In this document: in pieces, positions 42,073 to 51,957 of the stretch
Layout: each line of letters opens with the position of its first letter
Numbering within the stretch: the stretch's first letter is position 1
Assembly: GCF_024397895.1 (NCBI RefSeq)
Contig: NZ_CP073346.1
Span: forward strand, 4,092,001 to 4,156,000
Reading direction: 5' to 3'
From: Pseudomonas benzenivorans
GTDB taxonomy: Bacteria; Pseudomonadota; Gammaproteobacteria; Pseudomonadales; Pseudomonadaceae
Length of the DNA: 64,000 nt
Program-made: the position numbers and the translations under genes
Notes under the pieces: model-generated
Told to the model about the DNA's origin: nothing
The model's input: only the letters and a program-made list of their open reading frames with translations
Databases searched by the model: none

Positions 42073-43170
42073 ATGAGACGACTGATTTCAATCCTCTGCC
42101 TGCTGCTGCTCGCCGGCATCGCCCAGGCCGAGCGGCTCAAGGACCTGGCGAGCATCCAGGGCGTTCGCAGCAACCAGCTGATTGGCTACGGCCTGGTGGT
42201 CGGTCTCAATGGCAGTGGCGACCAGACCACCCAGACGCCCTTTACCGTGCAGACCTTCAACAACATGCTGGCGCAGTTCGGCATCAAGGTGCCGGCCGGC
42301 GGCAACGTGCAGCTGAAGAACGTCGCCGCGGTGTCGGTGCACGCCGACCTGCCGGCATTCGCCAAGCCGGGGCAGACCATCGACATCACCATCTCCTCGA
42401 TCGGCAACGCCAAGAGCCTGCGCGGCGGCAGCCTGCTGATGACCCCGCTCAAGGGCATCGACGGCAACGTCTACGCCATCGCCCAGGGCAACCTGGTGGT
42501 CGGCGGTTTCGATGCCGAGGGCGGCGACGGCTCGAAGATCACCGTCAACGTCCCGTCGGCCGGGCGCATTCCCGGTGGCGCCATGGTCGAGCGGCCGGTG
42601 CCGAGCGGCTTCGACCAGGGCAACAGCCTGACCCTCAACCTCAATCGTCCGGACTTCACCACGGCCAAGAACATCGTCGACCAGATCAACGACCTGCTCG
42701 GCCCGGGCGTGGCCCAGGCCCTCGACGGCGGCTCGGTGCGGGTCAGCGCGCCGCTCGATCCCAACCAGCGGGTCGACTACCTGTCGATCCTCGAGAACCT
42801 GGAAGTCAACCCCGGTCAGGCGGTAGCCAAGGTGATCATCAACTCGCGCACCGGCACCATCGTCATCGGCCAGAACGTGCGCGTGCAGCCGGCGGCGGTG
42901 ACCCACGGCAGCCTCACCGTGACCATCACCGAAGACCCGATCGTCAGCCAGCCCGAGGCGCTGTCCGGCGGCCAGACCGTGGTGGTGCCCCGTTCGCGGG
43001 TCAACGCCGATCAGGAGGCCAAACCGATGTTCAAGTTCGGCCCCGGCACCACCCTGGACGAGATCGTCCGCGCGGTGAACCAGGTCGGCGCCGCCCCTTC
43101 CGACCTCATGGCCATCCTCGAGGCGCTCAAGCAAGCCGGCGCCCTGCAGGCCGACCTGATCGTGATCTAA
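42073..43170 (+). CDS. flgI: Flagellar P-ring protein FlgI
   Basis: FlgI builds the periplasmic P ring around the rod with the help of FlgA. The 365-residue precursor has a signal peptide ([19 protein letters not shown], cleavage after residue 19) and the very conserved sequence [33 protein letters not shown]. Later segments include [18 protein letters not shown] and [11 protein letters not shown]. All parts are intact and the length is normal. It lies 14 bases after flgH and 10 before flgJ. Confidence 0.98.
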   Translation: MRRLISILCLLLLAGIAQAERLKDLASIQGVRSNQLIGYGLVVGLNGSGDQTTQTPFTVQTFNNMLAQFGIKVPAGGNVQLKNVAAVSVHADLPAFAKPGQTIDITISSIGNAKSLRGGSLLMTPLKGIDGNVYAIAQGNLVVGGFDAEGGDGSKITVNVPSAGRIPGGAMVERPVPSGFDQGNSLTLNLNRPDFTTAKNIVDQINDLLGPGVAQALDGGSVRVSAPLDPNQRVDYLSILENLEVNPGQAVAKVIINSRTGTIVIGQNVRVQPAAVTHGSLTVTITEDPIVSQPEALSGGQTVVVPRSRVNADQEAKPMFKFGPGTTLDEIVRAVNQVGAAPSDLMAILEALKQAGALQADLIVI

Positions 43171-43180
43171 GGAGGCGACC

Positions 43181-44341
43181 ATGGATTCTCGATTCTCAGC
43201 CGGCCTGCTCGGCAACAGCAAGAGCCCGCTGGACAGCGGCGCCTTCACCGACCTCAATCGCCTCAGTCAGTTCAAGGTCGGCGGCGACAGCGAACAGAAC
43301 ATACGCAAGGTGGCCCAGGAGTTCGAGTCGCTGTTCCTCAATGAAATGCTCAAGGCCATGCGCTCGGCCAACGAGGTGTTCAGCGAAGGCAATTACCTCA
43401 ACAGCAACGAGGGCAAGACCTACCAGGACATGCACGACCAGCAGCTGTCGGTGACCCTGTCGAACAACCAGAACGGCATCGGCCTGGCCGATGTGCTGGT
43501 GCGACAGATGTCGAAGATGAAAGGGGCGAGTGATCGGCCCAATCCGTTCGCCCAGGTCGATGCGCCGGCGCCAAGCGCACCGAGCAAGCCGCTGGCCAAG
43601 GTCGACAGCGCGCGCGATGACATGGCCCTGATCAACCAGCGCCGCCTGGCCCTGCCGGGCAAGCTGAACGACCGCCTGCTCGCCGGCATCGTACCGGCGG
43701 CCGGCGCCGCCGAGGGCCAGGCCCTGGCGAAAGAGGACTGGATTCCCGCCCAGGCCTTCGCCGCCCCCAAGGACAAGGCCCTGAGCCTGGGCGACAGCGA
43801 TGCCATCAGCGGCCGCCGCCTGGCATCGGGCAAGTCGGTGTTCAGCTCGCCCCAGGAGTTCGTCGCGGCCATGCTGCCGATGGCCGAGAAGGCCGCCGAG
43901 AAGATCGGCGTCGAGGCCCGCTACCTGGTGGCCCAGGCGGCCCTGGAGACCGGCTGGGGCAAGTCGATCATCCGTCAGCAGGATGGCAGCAGCAGCCACA
44001 ACCTGTTCGGCATCAAGAGCCACAACAGCTGGGACGGCGAGTCGGCGCGAGTGCTGACCACCGAGTACCAGGGTGGCAAGGCGGTGAAGGAAGCGGCCTC
44101 GTTCCGCGCCTACGACTCCTTCGCCCAGAGCTTCGAGGATTACGTGAGCTTCCTGCAGAGCAATGGCCGTTACGAAAAGGCCCTGAATGCCACCGACAAC
44201 CCCGAGCGCTTCGTCCGCGAACTGCAGCAGGCCGGTTACGCCACCGACCCGCAGTACGCGCGCAAGGTCGCGCAGATCGCCCGGCAGATGCAGACCTACC
44301 AGGCCGTGGCGGCGGCCGACAGCAGCACCACCAGGACCTGA
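43181..44341 (+). CDS. flgJ: Flagellar rod assembly protein/muramidase FlgJ
   Basis: FlgJ acts in the periplasm as rod cap and cuts peptidoglycan so the rod can pass. The 386-residue protein is the dual-domain type. The N-terminal rod-scaffold domain (about residues 20-115) has VAQEFESLFLNEMLKAMRSANEVF, then comes a proline/alanine-rich linker, and a C-terminal glucosaminidase domain (about 225-375) has QAALETGWGKS with the presumed catalytic glutamate at residue 256 and HNLFGIKSHNSW. It starts with an AGGAGG ribosome site 10 bases after flgI. Length is typical of Pseudomonas FlgJ. Confidence 0.97.
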   Translation: MDSRFSAGLLGNSKSPLDSGAFTDLNRLSQFKVGGDSEQNIRKVAQEFESLFLNEMLKAMRSANEVFSEGNYLNSNEGKTYQDMHDQQLSVTLSNNQNGIGLADVLVRQMSKMKGASDRPNPFAQVDAPAPSAPSKPLAKVDSARDDMALINQRRLALPGKLNDRLLAGIVPAAGAAEGQALAKEDWIPAQAFAAPKDKALSLGDSDAISGRRLASGKSVFSSPQEFVAAMLPMAEKAAEKIGVEARYLVAQAALETGWGKSIIRQQDGSSSHNLFGIKSHNSWDGESARVLTTEYQGGKAVKEAASFRAYDSFAQSFEDYVSFLQSNGRYEKALNATDNPERFVRELQQAGYATDPQYARKVAQIARQMQTYQAVAAADSSTTRT

Positions 44342-44350
44342 GGCTGAAAC

Positions 44351-46372
44351 ATGGCGGACCTACTGAACATCGGCCTGTCCGGCCTGTCGGCGAACAAGAC
44401 CGCGCTGGCGGTCACCGGCCACAACATCACCAACGTCAACACCCCGGGCTTCTCCCGTCAGGACAGCGTGCAGGCCACCCGGGTGCCGAGCTTCAGCGGC
44501 GCCGGCTATATCGGCTCGGGCACCACCTTGGTGGATATTCGCCGCAGCTACAGTGAATTCCTCGGCACCCAGGTGCGCAGCAGTACGGCGCTCAACAGTG
44601 ATGTGCAGGCCTACAGGAGCCAGATCGAGCAACTCGATTCGCTGCTGGCTGGTTCTACCACCGGCATTACGCCTTCGCTGCAGAAATTCTTCACTTCACT
44701 CCAGACCGCCGCCGAGGACCCCTCGAACATCCCCGCACGGCAGCTGGTGCTGTCCGAGGCCGAAGGCCTGGCGCGTCGCTTCAACACCGTTTACAACCGC
44801 ATCGACGAGCAGAACGGCTTCATCAACAAGCAGATGACTGCGGTGACCGATCAGGTCAACCGACTGGCCGGTTCGATCGCCAGCTACAACGATGCCATCG
44901 CCATCGCAGGTTCCAACGGCCAGCAACCGAACGACCTGCTGGACGCTCGCGAAGAGGCGATTCGCCAACTCTCCACCTTCATCGGCGTCACCGTGGTGCC
45001 GCAGGACGACAGCTCGCTGAACCTGTTCATCGGCTCGGGTCAGCCACTGGTGGTCGGCAGCGCCAGCAGCCGTTTGGAGGTGGCCCCCGGGCAGAGTGAT
45101 CCGAATCGCCTGGAGGTGAACCTGGTCGCTGGCGGCTCGCGTCAGGGCGTCACCAGCATGCTGAGCGGCGGTGAACTGGGCGGCCTGATTCGCTACCGCA
45201 GCGAAGCACTGGATACCACCTTCAATGCCCTGGGGCGGCTGGCGTTGGCCGTCAGCGATCAGGTCAATACGCAGCTGGGCCAAGGCCTGGACCTGAAGGG
45301 GCAGGTGGGCGCCGCGTTGTTCGGCGACTTCAACGATGCGAACGCGGCGATCCTGCGGGTGAAGGCGTTCACCACTAATACTGGCAATGCGCAGCCGGCG
45401 CTGAATATCAGCGACAGCAGCGTGCTGACTACCAGTGACTATCGGCTCGAGTTCGATGGCACCAACTATACGGCCCGGCGTCTGAGTGATGGCGCGGCGT
45501 TGACCCTTACACCGAGCGCGCCCGGCAGCTATCCGGCGACCTTGACCTTTGCCGATGCCGCCGGCAGAGACCAGGGGTTCGAAGTGGTGATGGACGCCGC
45601 GCCCGCCACTGGCGACAAATTCTTGCTCCAGCCGACCCGGCTTGGCGCCAGCAGCATAAGCGCGGTATTGGCCCAGGCCGATCAGCTGGCTTTCGCCGCA
45701 CCGGCTCGTGCCGGGGCCTCCCTGCAGAATCGCGGCAACGGCGCGATTACCCAGCCCGAGCTCACGGCGGCGGGGGCCAGCCCGATCGACGCCGCGGCGA
45801 TTGCCGCGGCTCTGCCGCAGGGGTTGACCTACGATGGCGCGGGCACATTCGAGGATCCGCCAGGCACGGCCATTGCCGGATTGACCCGGGTACCGGCCGG
45901 TGCCTTCGTACCGGGGCAGGTGAACGCCTATACGCTGGATCTTGGCGGCGGCAACGTCGTCAGCTTCAGTATCAGCGGGCGGCCGGAAAGCGGCGACTCT
46001 TTCACCCTGGAGTTCAATACCAATGGTGTGTCGGATAACCGTAACGCCCTCAAGTTGATCAACCTGCAAAACAAACAGACCGTGGGCGTCGATCCGAGCG
46101 TGACCGGCATCGCCACCGGCGTCAGTTTTACCGATGGCTATGGCGATCTGGTCGAGCGCGTCGGCACCCTGACCGCACAGGCCCGTCAGGATGGCGAAGC
46201 GACTGGGGCCATCCTCAAGCAGGCCACGGACAACCGCGACGCCCTGTCCGGAGTGAACCTCGACGAAGAGGCAGCCAATCTGATCAAGTTCGAGCAGTAC
46301 TACAACGCCTCGGCCCAGGTCATTCAAGTTGCCCGCTCGTTGTTCGATACCCTGATCAATACCTTTAGATAA
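44351..46372 (+). CDS. flgK: Flagellar hook-associated protein 1 FlgK
   Basis: FlgK is the first hook-filament junction protein, exported with the FlgN chaperone. The 673-residue protein has the N-terminal signature ADLLNIGLSGLSANKTALAVTGHNITNVNTPGFSRQ and the C-terminal heptad region SGVNLDEEAANLIKFEQYYNASAQVIQVARSLFDTL. The central, surface-facing part (about residues 330-600) varies among strains, and here its codon usage is softer than at the conserved ends. It starts nine bases after flgJ, and flgL follows after 110 bases without a visible terminator. Confidence 0.97.
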   Translation: MADLLNIGLSGLSANKTALAVTGHNITNVNTPGFSRQDSVQATRVPSFSGAGYIGSGTTLVDIRRSYSEFLGTQVRSSTALNSDVQAYRSQIEQLDSLLAGSTTGITPSLQKFFTSLQTAAEDPSNIPARQLVLSEAEGLARRFNTVYNRIDEQNGFINKQMTAVTDQVNRLAGSIASYNDAIAIAGSNGQQPNDLLDAREEAIRQLSTFIGVTVVPQDDSSLNLFIGSGQPLVVGSASSRLEVAPGQSDPNRLEVNLVAGGSRQGVTSMLSGGELGGLIRYRSEALDTTFNALGRLALAVSDQVNTQLGQGLDLKGQVGAALFGDFNDANAAILRVKAFTTNTGNAQPALNISDSSVLTTSDYRLEFDGTNYTARRLSDGAALTLTPSAPGSYPATLTFADAAGRDQGFEVVMDAAPATGDKFLLQPTRLGASSISAVLAQADQLAFAAPARAGASLQNRGNGAITQPELTAAGASPIDAAAIAAALPQGLTYDGAGTFEDPPGTAIAGLTRVPAGAFVPGQVNAYTLDLGGGNVVSFSISGRPESGDSFTLEFNTNGVSDNRNALKLINLQNKQTVGVDPSVTGIATGVSFTDGYGDLVERVGTLTAQARQDGEATGAILKQATDNRDALSGVNLDEEAANLIKFEQYYNASAQVIQVARSLFDTLINTFR

Positions 46373-46482
46373 GTCGCGCCGACTGCGGGCGTAATACGGA
46401 TCAAGTCCCTTGCCCATCGGGCCAGGGCGGGGCGGGGGGCATGACAGCACCCGCGCCCGGAATGCCAGACGAGGCTCAAGCC

Positions 46483-47784
46483 ATGCGTATCTCGACCATC
46501 CAGGCCTTCAACAATGGCGTACAGGGACTGCAGCGCAACTATGCCAACGTCACCCGTACCCAGGAACAGATCAGCACTGGAAATCGCATCCTCACCCCGG
46601 CGGACGACCCGGTCGCCTCGGTGCGCCTGCTGCAACTGGAACAGCAGCAGAACGTGCTCAGCCAGTACGGCTCCAACCTGACCGCGGCGAAGAACTCCCT
46701 GACCCAGGAGGAGGTGACGCTCAATTCGGTCAACACCATCCTGCAGCGGGTACGCGAGCTGACGGTGCAGGCTGGTAACGGCGCGCTCAGCCAGACCGAC
46801 CGGCGCTCCATTGCGGCCGAACTGGGGACCCGTGAAGAAGAATTGCTTGGCCTGATGAACACCCGTAACGCCCGCGGCGAATACCTGTTTGCCGGGCTCC
46901 AGGGCAAGACTCAGCCGTTCGTGCGCCAGGCCGACGGCACCTACAGCTACCAGGGCGACGAAGGGCAGCGCAAGCTGCAGGTGGCCAGCTCCCTCGAGCT
47001 GCCGATCAGCGACAACGGCAAGAAGACCTTCGAGAACGTCATCAATGCCGGGCGCCTGAGTCTCAATGATTCGAGCGTGCCGCCCGCTCCGCTGCCCACT
47101 GGGCCGGTCAGCGGCCTGCTGGTCGACGACGAGGTGTCTTTCGCCTCCTTTCCCGCCAACGGCTTCCAGCTGGACTTCGACGCCGTCGACCCCATGAACT
47201 ACACCCTGCGCCCGGTCACCACCCCCGGAATACCCGGGGCGCCGCCAGCGCCCGATACCCCGGCGGTATTGGGCACCGCCATCAGCGGCCGGCTCAAGCA
47301 GGGCGAGGACACCCTGGTGCATTACCAGGGCGTGGCCTTCTACGTCAACGGAACGCCGGCGGCCGGGGCAAGCTTCACCATCACTGGCCCGGATGCCAGC
47401 CCGGCGACCCCGCCGCCCAACAAGGTCGGCATCCTCTCGACCATCGCCAGCCTGCGCAATGCCCTCGAGAACGCCACCGACTCGCCTGCCGGCAGCCGCG
47501 AAACACGCGATGCGGTGGCCCTGGCGCTGACCAACCTGGATCACGGCATGGCCACCGTAGACGGGGTGCGCGGCGAAATAGGCGCCCGACTGAACGTCGT
47601 CGAATCCACGCAGATCGACAACGAAGACGTCAGCCTGGTCAACAAGGCCGTGCAGACCGACCTGCGCGAACTGGATTACCCCGAGGCGTTGTCGCGCCTG
47701 ACCTTCCAGTCCATCGTGCTCGAGGCGGCGCAGCAGAGTTACGTGAAGATCAGCGGGCTCAACCTGTTCGACAAGCTGCGCTAG
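46483..47784 (+). CDS. flgL: Flagellar hook-associated protein 3 FlgL
   Basis: FlgL is the second junction protein, sitting between FlgK and the flagellin filament. The protein is 433 residues from the ATG at 46483, chosen because a GAGG ribosome site stands eight bases before it and it begins MRISTIQAFNNGVQGLQRNY, the family N-terminus. A flagellin-like N-terminal helix (TGNRILTPADDPVASVRLLQLE) and C-terminal helix (DLRELDYPEALSRLTFQSIVLEAAQQSYVKISGLNLF) flank a variable middle. An upstream ATG at 46441 would add 14 atypical residues. It ends the flgF-L operon; fliC follows 296 bases later. Confidence 0.96.
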   Translation: MRISTIQAFNNGVQGLQRNYANVTRTQEQISTGNRILTPADDPVASVRLLQLEQQQNVLSQYGSNLTAAKNSLTQEEVTLNSVNTILQRVRELTVQAGNGALSQTDRRSIAAELGTREEELLGLMNTRNARGEYLFAGLQGKTQPFVRQADGTYSYQGDEGQRKLQVASSLELPISDNGKKTFENVINAGRLSLNDSSVPPAPLPTGPVSGLLVDDEVSFASFPANGFQLDFDAVDPMNYTLRPVTTPGIPGAPPAPDTPAVLGTAISGRLKQGEDTLVHYQGVAFYVNGTPAAGASFTITGPDASPATPPPNKVGILSTIASLRNALENATDSPAGSRETRDAVALALTNLDHGMATVDGVRGEIGARLNVVESTQIDNEDVSLVNKAVQTDLRELDYPEALSRLTFQSIVLEAAQQSYVKISGLNLFDKLR

Positions 47785-48080
47785 CGGCTTGGCTGCCGCG
47801 CGCCGTCGACGCCTCGGGGGCGCGACGGCGGTGGCAGCGACCAGTTGCAGCGTTTTTTTGGCGTCGAAAACCTGTCGAAAGTCCGGAAAAACGCCGGTTT
47901 TTTAGCTAAGTAGATGTTCCTAAAGCAGAAAATAATTTTCCGGGGGAGTGGCTAAAAAACCTAAAGCTCCCGGAAATGGCGCCGATAAAAGATTCGAATG
48001 CGAACTTTAAGGGTGCCTGGGCGCTGCCCACCCAAGGTCGCACGCTCAGGCAAACACGCTAGTCCTCGGAGGACACCATC
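47785..48080 (+). other. flgL-fliC intergenic region
   Basis: No gene is seen in these 296 bases. A GC-rich inverted repeat (CGCCGTCG / CGACGGCG, about 47801-47830) may mark the end of the flgL transcript. The rest is AT-richer and holds the fliC promoter and a flanking inverted repeat. No glycosylation genes lie here, unlike in P. aeruginosa. Confidence 0.6.
47962..47988 (+). promoter_or_regulatory. FliA (sigma-28) promoter of fliC
   Basis: TAAA, 15 bases and GCCGATAA is a perfect match to the consensus, 92 bases before the fliC ATG. Confidence 0.95.
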
Positions 48081-50048
48081 ATGGCTCTTACCGTCAATAC
48101 CAACATTGCGTCACTCAATACTCAGCGCAACCTGAACTCGTCTTCCAACGCGCTGAACACTTCCCTGCAGCGTCTGTCCACCGGCTCGCGGATCAACAGC
48201 GCCAAGGACGACGCCGCCGGCCTGCAGATCTCCAACCGCATGAGCAGCCAGATCAGCGGCCTGGGTGTAGCGGTGCGCAACGCCAACGACGGTATCTCCA
48301 TGGCGCAGACCGCCGAAGGTGCCCTGCAGCAGACCACCGGCATCCTTCAGCGCATGCGTGACCTGTCCCTGCAGGCGGCCAACGGCTCCAACGGCGACTC
48401 CGAGCGCAAGGCCCTGAACGGCGAAGTGGTGCAGCTGAAGAACGAACTGGACCGCATCGCCACCAGCACCCGTTTCGGCAGCAAGCAGCTGTTCGACGGT
48501 TCGCTGAAGGAGAACATCCAGGTCGGCGCCAACGCCAACGAAACCATCAACGTGGCCATCTCCAGCTTCCGTACCGTCGACCTGGGCACCACCGCCTCCC
48601 GCGAAGCCTCGGCCGCCAAGCTCAGCGCTGGTGCTGCCGTTAGCTCCCGTACCATCGGCGCCGGCGCCGCAGGCACGGCGCAGGTGAACGGTACCGCGTC
48701 GACCGTGGTGGCCTCGGCCGCACCGACCAAGACCGACTTCGACAACAGTGTCGCGGGCAGCGCTTCGACCCTAACCGGTGGCGCGGCACCCGCTTCATTG
48801 GTCATTGGTACTGGTAGCAACGATGTACTGACGATCACTGGGGCGGGCATCACCGACACAGGCTCTACATCCATAACTCTGACTGCGGCTACCTATGGCT
48901 CTACGCAGCTGCTCGCTGATGAGATAAATACTCAGATTGCCGCTAGCACCGACTTAAACGGAAAAGTTACAGCCACTGTTTCTGGTGGTGGTGAGTTGGT
49001 ACTGACTGAGGTCTCCGGCAGTGGGTACAGCGGCGTGGATCTCGCGGTTGCTGGAAACGGTGCAGCTAACGCATTCGGAACCCCGGTCGCTGCTACCGGT
49101 ACTGCCACAGTAGCCAACACCGCCGCCGAGACCCTCACCATCGACTTTGGTGGCACTAGCCAGAACATTACCTTCAACACCGACCTGACCAATGCCGCCG
49201 GGATCCGCGATGCGATCAATACCGCGATCACTGGCGGTGCGTTGAACGGTCTGGTCACCGCTTCCCTGGACGGCAGCGGCAACCTGCAGCTGACCGAAGT
49301 GGACGTGGGCTCCGACAACCTCTACACCGCTAACGCCCTGGCGGTCAGCGGAACGGCCGCCTCCAGCGTGTTCGGTACTCCCACCGCCACCACCGGTACC
49401 ACCGGTACCGCCGCCGTGCCGGCGGGCAACCCGAACACCGAGTTCGCCATCGCCATCGACGGCGGCGCCGCCCAGACCATCAGCATCGACGCCGGCACCT
49501 ACGACAGCCTCGAGGCCCTGGCCGACAACATCAACCAGAAGTTCGCCGCCAATGCCACCCTCAAGGGTGAAGTGCGCGCCACGGTCGACAACGGCCAGGT
49601 GCAGTTCGTGCGCTCCGACAAGGGCGCCACCGGCAGCGTCACCGTCAGCGCCGTGGCGGCCAACAATGGCCTGACCAACCTGGGCTTCACCGATGGCGAC
49701 ACCGCTGCCGGTACCGATGCCGGCGCGGTCAACAGCTCCGTCGAGCAGATCGACATCAGCACCGTGGACGGCGCCCAGGCGGCCATCGCCACCCTCGACG
49801 CCGCGCTGGCCGAAGTGGATACCACCCGCGCCAACATGGGTGCGGTGCAGAACCGCTTCGAGTCGACCATCAGCAACCTGCAGAACGTCTCGGAAAACAC
49901 CGCGGCGTCCCGCGGCCGAATCCTGGATACCGACTTCGCGGCCGAAACCGCGAACCTGAGCAAGAACCAGATTCTGCAGCAGGCCGGTACCGCGATCCTG
50001 GCCCAGGCCAACCAGTTGCCGCAGGCGGTTCTCAGCCTCCTGCGTTAA
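48081..50048 (+). CDS. fliC: Flagellin FliC
   Basis: Flagellin is the filament subunit. The 655-residue protein is longer than P. aeruginosa a- and b-type flagellins. The N-terminal D0/D1 region (about residues 1-175, [19 protein letters not shown] and [23 protein letters not shown]) and C-terminal D1/D0 region (about 555-655, [47 protein letters not shown]) are canonical. Between them lie three tandem Flagellin_IN-type segments (about 245-345, 350-445 and 450-535), each a beta-rich unit with an L-x-D-x-IN-type helix. The first has softer codon usage than its flanks. It is monocistronic from a FliA promoter. Confidence 0.97.
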   Translation: MALTVNTNIASLNTQRNLNSSSNALNTSLQRLSTGSRINSAKDDAAGLQISNRMSSQISGLGVAVRNANDGISMAQTAEGALQQTTGILQRMRDLSLQAANGSNGDSERKALNGEVVQLKNELDRIATSTRFGSKQLFDGSLKENIQVGANANETINVAISSFRTVDLGTTASREASAAKLSAGAAVSSRTIGAGAAGTAQVNGTASTVVASAAPTKTDFDNSVAGSASTLTGGAAPASLVIGTGSNDVLTITGAGITDTGSTSITLTAATYGSTQLLADEINTQIAASTDLNGKVTATVSGGGELVLTEVSGSGYSGVDLAVAGNGAANAFGTPVAATGTATVANTAAETLTIDFGGTSQNITFNTDLTNAAGIRDAINTAITGGALNGLVTASLDGSGNLQLTEVDVGSDNLYTANALAVSGTAASSVFGTPTATTGTTGTAAVPAGNPNTEFAIAIDGGAAQTISIDAGTYDSLEALADNINQKFAANATLKGEVRATVDNGQVQFVRSDKGATGSVTVSAVAANNGLTNLGFTDGDTAAGTDAGAVNSSVEQIDISTVDGAQAAIATLDAALAEVDTTRANMGAVQNRFESTISNLQNVSENTAASRGRILDTDFAAETANLSKNQILQQAGTAILAQANQLPQAVLSLLR

Positions 50049-50075
50049 GCTGAACGGTGGGTTAGCTTGATCTTC

Positions 50076-50102
50076 GGGGGGTAGTGCCTGGCGCTACTCC
50101 CC
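50076..50102 (+). terminator. Weak terminator-like hairpin after fliC
   Basis: A G-rich/C-rich stem (GGGGGTAG against CTACTCCCC, one bulge) follows the fliC stop. The T-run is poor, so partial read-through into flaG is possible. Confidence 0.45.
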
Positions 50103-50125
50103 GCTTTGCCATTTGAGGTGAGCTC

Positions 50126-50485
50126 ATGGACATCAACACAGTAGAGGGTCTGTCGCAGCACGGCGCAGTGGTTCGCTCTCAGCGCAAGGATGCCGTCCAG
50201 TCAATTGCGCGCGCGGACACCCCGGTAACGGCGCAGGCGGCAGGAGCGCCGCCGGAGCTCGGGACACAACCGATGGAAGCGGCGGTTTCCAGCATCAAGG
50301 AGTATGCGCAGAGCATCCAGCGTAACCTGAACTTCGACCTGGACGACTCGACCGGTCAGGTCGTGGTCAAGGTCACCGATGGGGTGTCCGGCGAGGTGAT
50401 CCGGCAGATTCCTTCCGAAGAGGCGTTGCGCCTGGCCGAGAGCCTGGAGGATATGCGCAGCTTGCTGTTCAGGGCGGAAGCCTGA
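50126..50485 (+). CDS. flaG: FlaG family flagellar protein
   Basis: This is a small FlaG/FleL-type protein of 119 residues, thought to influence filament length, with no fixed biochemical role. The N-terminal half is low complexity. The conserved C-terminal half (about residues 60-115) reads LNFDLDDSTGQVVVKVTDGVSGEVIRQIPSEEALRLAESLEDMRS, the FlaG domain. It lies between fliC and fliD, the normal place in pseudomonads. Transcription may come from read-through of fliC or from an unseen promoter. Confidence 0.93.
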   Translation: MDINTVEGLSQHGAVVRSQRKDAVQSIARADTPVTAQAAGAPPELGTQPMEAAVSSIKEYAQSIQRNLNFDLDDSTGQVVVKVTDGVSGEVIRQIPSEEALRLAESLEDMRSLLFRAEA

Positions 50486-50486
50486 T

Positions 50487-50501
50487 CGGCACGCTTTTTG
50501 A
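50487..50501 (+). promoter_or_regulatory. Imperfect sigma-54-like site before fliD
   Basis: CGGCACGCTTTTTGA has the -24 element intact, but the -12 element reads GA instead of GC. It is only a weak candidate, although RpoN control of fliD is reported in P. aeruginosa. Confidence 0.35.
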
Positions 50502-50553
50502 TTGGTTGCTCAGTATCTGAGGAAAGCGTCAAACCCATGACGAGGTGGTTAGC

Positions 50554-51954
50554 ATGGTAGGGATAACCGGTATTGGTTCCGGCTTGGATATCAATGGCAT
50601 AGTCGGAGCCTTGGTTGGCGCGGAAAAAGCGCCCAAGGAAGCGCAGCTGGCGCGCCTGGAAAAAGCCTCGACCACCAAATTCTCTGCCTTGGGGCAACTG
50701 AAGGGCGCACTCGGCACCTTCAAGACGGCGATGAAGAGCCTCAACAACGCTGAGTTGTTCGAAAAGCGCACGGCCACTTCCTCCAATACCTCAGCCCTGA
50801 CCGCCACGGCCAGTACCTCTGCCCTGGGGGGCACCTACAAGGTCGACGTCGACCGCCTTGCCAGTAGCAGCAAGGTGGCCACCGCGGCCCTGGCCAGTGA
50901 TTTCTCGACCTCCGCCAGCGGTACCCTGAAGATCAAGCTGGGCGCGGCCGATGCCGGAACCGAGGTGGCGATCGCCGCGGACAGCTCACTGGTGGAGATT
51001 CGCGACAAGCTCAACACCGCGTTGAAGGACAAGGGCATTACCGCCAACGTGGTCAACAACCCCGCCGACGGCACCTCGCGCCTGGTGCTCAATGCCAAGG
51101 ACACGGGGGCGGGCAAGGATATCTTCATCGAAACCGGCGATGCGGCCTTGAGTGCGCTGACCGTCGACGGCGCTGTCCAGGTCTCGGGTAATGCGGCGGG
51201 GTATCTGGAGCAGGCCGCGGACGCCGAGTTCAGCATCGATGGCCTTGCGCTCAAGAGTTCGAGCAATACCGTAGAGAATGCCATCCCCGACGTCACCATG
51301 ACCCTGGTCGGCAAGACCGAGGAGAACAAGCCGCTGACGGTCACTGTCGGCCAGGACAAGGTCGGCGTCACCAGCAACATCAAGAAGTTCGTCGAGGCCT
51401 ATAACAAGCTGATCACCACCAGCAATGACCTGACCAGTGTGGTCGAGGTGGGCGAAGGCAAACCGCCGGTGGTCGGTGGCCTGGTGGGGGATGCATCGGT
51501 TCGCGCGCTGGTCGGGGGGATGCGCAACGAGCTGGTCAACCCGGCTGAGCAGGGGGGCGTGCGGGTGTTGGCCGACCTGGGGATCACCACCCAGCAGGAT
51601 GGCACCCTGAAGATCGATGACGCCAAGTTGAGTGCCGTGCTGAAGGACAACTTCGATGCCGTTGCCACGTTCTTCACCGGCGACACCGGCTTGATGAGCC
51701 GCCTGGACAAGCGCATCGACGGTTACGTCCAGACCGGCGGGGTGCTGGAACAGCGTATGGACGGCCTGCAGTCCACCCTGAACGATATCGACAAGCAGCG
51801 CGAAGCCTTGACCCGACGTGTCGAGCAGCTGCAGACCCGGCTGTTTTCCCAGTTCAATGCCATGGATGCGCTCGTAGGTCAGTTGAACCAGACCAGTGAG
51901 CGACTCGCCCAAGCCCTCGGCAGCCTGCCGGGCTCAGTCAGAAAGGACAGTTAA
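50554..51954 (+). CDS. fliD: Flagellar filament cap protein FliD
   Basis: FliD is the cap at the filament tip that folds flagellin into place and can act as an adhesin for mucin. From the ATG at 50554, nine bases after a GAGG ribosome site, it is 466 residues. It has the N-terminal motif VGITGIGSGLDINGIVGALV, the conserved early helix KAPKEAQLARLEKASTTKFSALGQLKGAL, and C-terminal coiled coils (about residues 405-450, DKQREALTRRVEQLQTRLFSQFNAMD). The middle is variable as usual. A GTG at 50545 would add three residues. It is followed by fliS three bases after its stop. Confidence 0.96.
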   Translation: MVGITGIGSGLDINGIVGALVGAEKAPKEAQLARLEKASTTKFSALGQLKGALGTFKTAMKSLNNAELFEKRTATSSNTSALTATASTSALGGTYKVDVDRLASSSKVATAALASDFSTSASGTLKIKLGAADAGTEVAIAADSSLVEIRDKLNTALKDKGITANVVNNPADGTSRLVLNAKDTGAGKDIFIETGDAALSALTVDGAVQVSGNAAGYLEQAADAEFSIDGLALKSSSNTVENAIPDVTMTLVGKTEENKPLTVTVGQDKVGVTSNIKKFVEAYNKLITTSNDLTSVVEVGEGKPPVVGGLVGDASVRALVGGMRNELVNPAEQGGVRVLADLGITTQQDGTLKIDDAKLSAVLKDNFDAVATFFTGDTGLMSRLDKRIDGYVQTGGVLEQRMDGLQSTLNDIDKQREALTRRVEQLQTRLFSQFNAMDALVGQLNQTSERLAQALGSLPGSVRKDS

Positions 51955-51957
51955 CTC

